From assembly GCA_023389895.1 (NCBI GenBank), contig JAEWDX010000424.1, positions 1 to 7,025 on the forward strand: a DNA stretch of 7,025 nt. The letters run 5' to 3'. A program made the translations under genes and the position numbers. The DNA is from Bacillota bacterium. Lineage in GTDB: Bacteria; Bacillota; Bacilli; Bacillales; Cytobacillaceae. Each line of letters starts with the position of its first letter. Within the stretch, counting starts at the first letter, position 1. Shown one piece after another: positions 6,188 through 7,025 of the stretch. The notes under the pieces are model-generated. The model saw only the letters and a program-made list of their open reading frames with translations, did no database searches and was not told where the DNA came from.

Positions 6188-7025
6188 ATGTTTCCTGAAT
6201 ATAGGAGAAAAACACCAGAGGAAATTTTGCAAGAAATTGAACGATTAAAAAAAGGCACACTCAAAGTTTATATTGGTTCGGCGCCAGGAGTTGGTAAAAC
6301 TTATAGAATGCTACAAGAAGCCCATGAATTGAAGGCGGAAGGAATTGATGTAGTTATTGGGTTAATCGAAACACACAATCGAATAGAAACAGCTGATTTA
6401 ATTGGTGACTTGGAGATCGTACCAAACAAGAAAATAGAATATAAAGGACGAATATTGGAAGAAATGGATACGGAGTCTATTATTAAACGTGCGCCGGATT
6501 TGGTTTTGATTGATGAATTAGCCCATACCAATGTTCCGACTTCCCCAAGGGAAAAACGATACATGGATGTCGAAGAAATTTTAAAAGAAGGGATCAATGT
6601 ATTATCCGCTGTTAATATTCAACACCTTGAAAGTTTGCATGATATTGTTCAACAAATTACGGGTGTAACTGTAAGAGAACGGATACCTGATAGCTTTTTT
6701 CATATGGCCCGTGAAATTATCCTTGTAGATGTTACACCAGAAATCCTAAGAAAACGATTAAGGGAAGGTAAAATTTATCATCCTAGTAAAATTGAGCAGG
6801 CTTTAACCCACTTTTTTACGAAAAGTAACCTTGGAGCGTTACGGGAACTTTCATTACGAGAAGTAGCCAATGATGTTGATGAGAGAGTGGAACAAGCAAA
6901 AAAGAAAACTGGCCAGAATGGGCCTACAGGAATCAATGAGAAAATCATGGTATGCGTGCAACATGGTGGAAATGCGGAAAAGTTAATACGGCGTGGGTGG
7001 AGGATTGCCAATAGATTAAAAACAG
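6188..7025 (+). CDS. kdpD: KdpD, K+/osmotic sensor protein, N-terminal part (cut by the window edge)
   Basis: The frame stays open for 279 codons to the last base, so the gene is truncated only by the window. The N-terminal KdpD sensor domain (about residues 22-235) has a Walker A motif GSAPGVGKT (30-38), a Walker B-like LVLIDELAHTN (105-115), and the NIQHLESLHD block (143-152). A universal-stress-protein domain begins near 252 (EKIMVCVQHGG). In full-length family members four membrane helices and a histidine kinase follow and act on KdpE; short forms that stop after the USP domain also exist, including in Bacillus. The opening YRRKTPEEIL (5-14) resembles short Bacillus forms I remember, but the window cannot decide. 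GAGGTGAT (6177-6184) precedes the ATG, which lies 63 nt after kdpC. No kdpE is visible. Confidence 0.95.
   Translation, partial: MFPEYRRKTPEEILQEIERLKKGTLKVYIGSAPGVGKTYRMLQEAHELKAEGIDVVIGLIETHNRIETADLIGDLEIVPNKKIEYKGRILEEMDTESIIKRAPDLVLIDELAHTNVPTSPREKRYMDVEEILKEGINVLSAVNIQHLESLHDIVQQITGVTVRERIPDSFFHMAREIILVDVTPEILRKRLREGKIYHPSKIEQALTHFFTKSNLGALRELSLREVANDVDERVEQAKKKTGQNGPTGINEKIMVCVQHGGNAEKLIRRGWRIANRLKT

Overview
The window is a potassium-uptake locus from a low-GC Gram-positive bacterium, most likely a member of the Bacillaceae. This rests on its AT-rich DNA, strong AGGAGG-type ribosome-binding sites, TTG start codons, intrinsic terminators with long T-runs, and c-di-AMP riboswitches of the ydaO/yuaA class. 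The species cannot be named from sequence alone.

Layout. Positions 1-104 hold the end of the upstream unit, closed by a long hairpin terminator (47-104). Positions 105-457 contain no gene; a weak promoter candidate lies near 361-390. Positions 458-789 hold two consecutive ydaO-class c-di-AMP aptamers, followed by one very strong intrinsic terminator (833-874). Positions 885-1589 have no convincing gene, only very short ORFs that may be relics. The kdp operon then runs on the + strand: a 34-codon one-helix membrane protein (1590-1694, TTG start), kdpF (1691-1768), kdpA (1811-3490), kdpB (3508-5535), kdpC (5564-6124) and the 5' part of kdpD (6188 to the window edge). A 10-bp hairpin separates kdpC from kdpD.

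How it works together. KdpA (K+-selective channel-like subunit), KdpB (P-type ATPase), KdpC (single-span subunit) and KdpF (small stabilising peptide) form the high-affinity ATP-driven K+ pump. KdpD is the K+/osmotic sensor protein; no kdpE is visible before the edge. c-di-AMP signals potassium sufficiency in Firmicutes, and ydaO-class riboswitches normally switch genes off when it is bound. The simplest reading is that high c-di-AMP stops transcription at the 833-874 terminator and silences the pump. The roughly 700 nt between that terminator and the first kdp ORF leaves open whether the switch really controls kdp.

The most notable points are the tandem aptamers sharing one terminator, the small membrane ORF overlapping kdpF, the unexplained leader, and a KdpD whose visible USP start lacks the Ser-x-Ser I associate with c-di-AMP binding.
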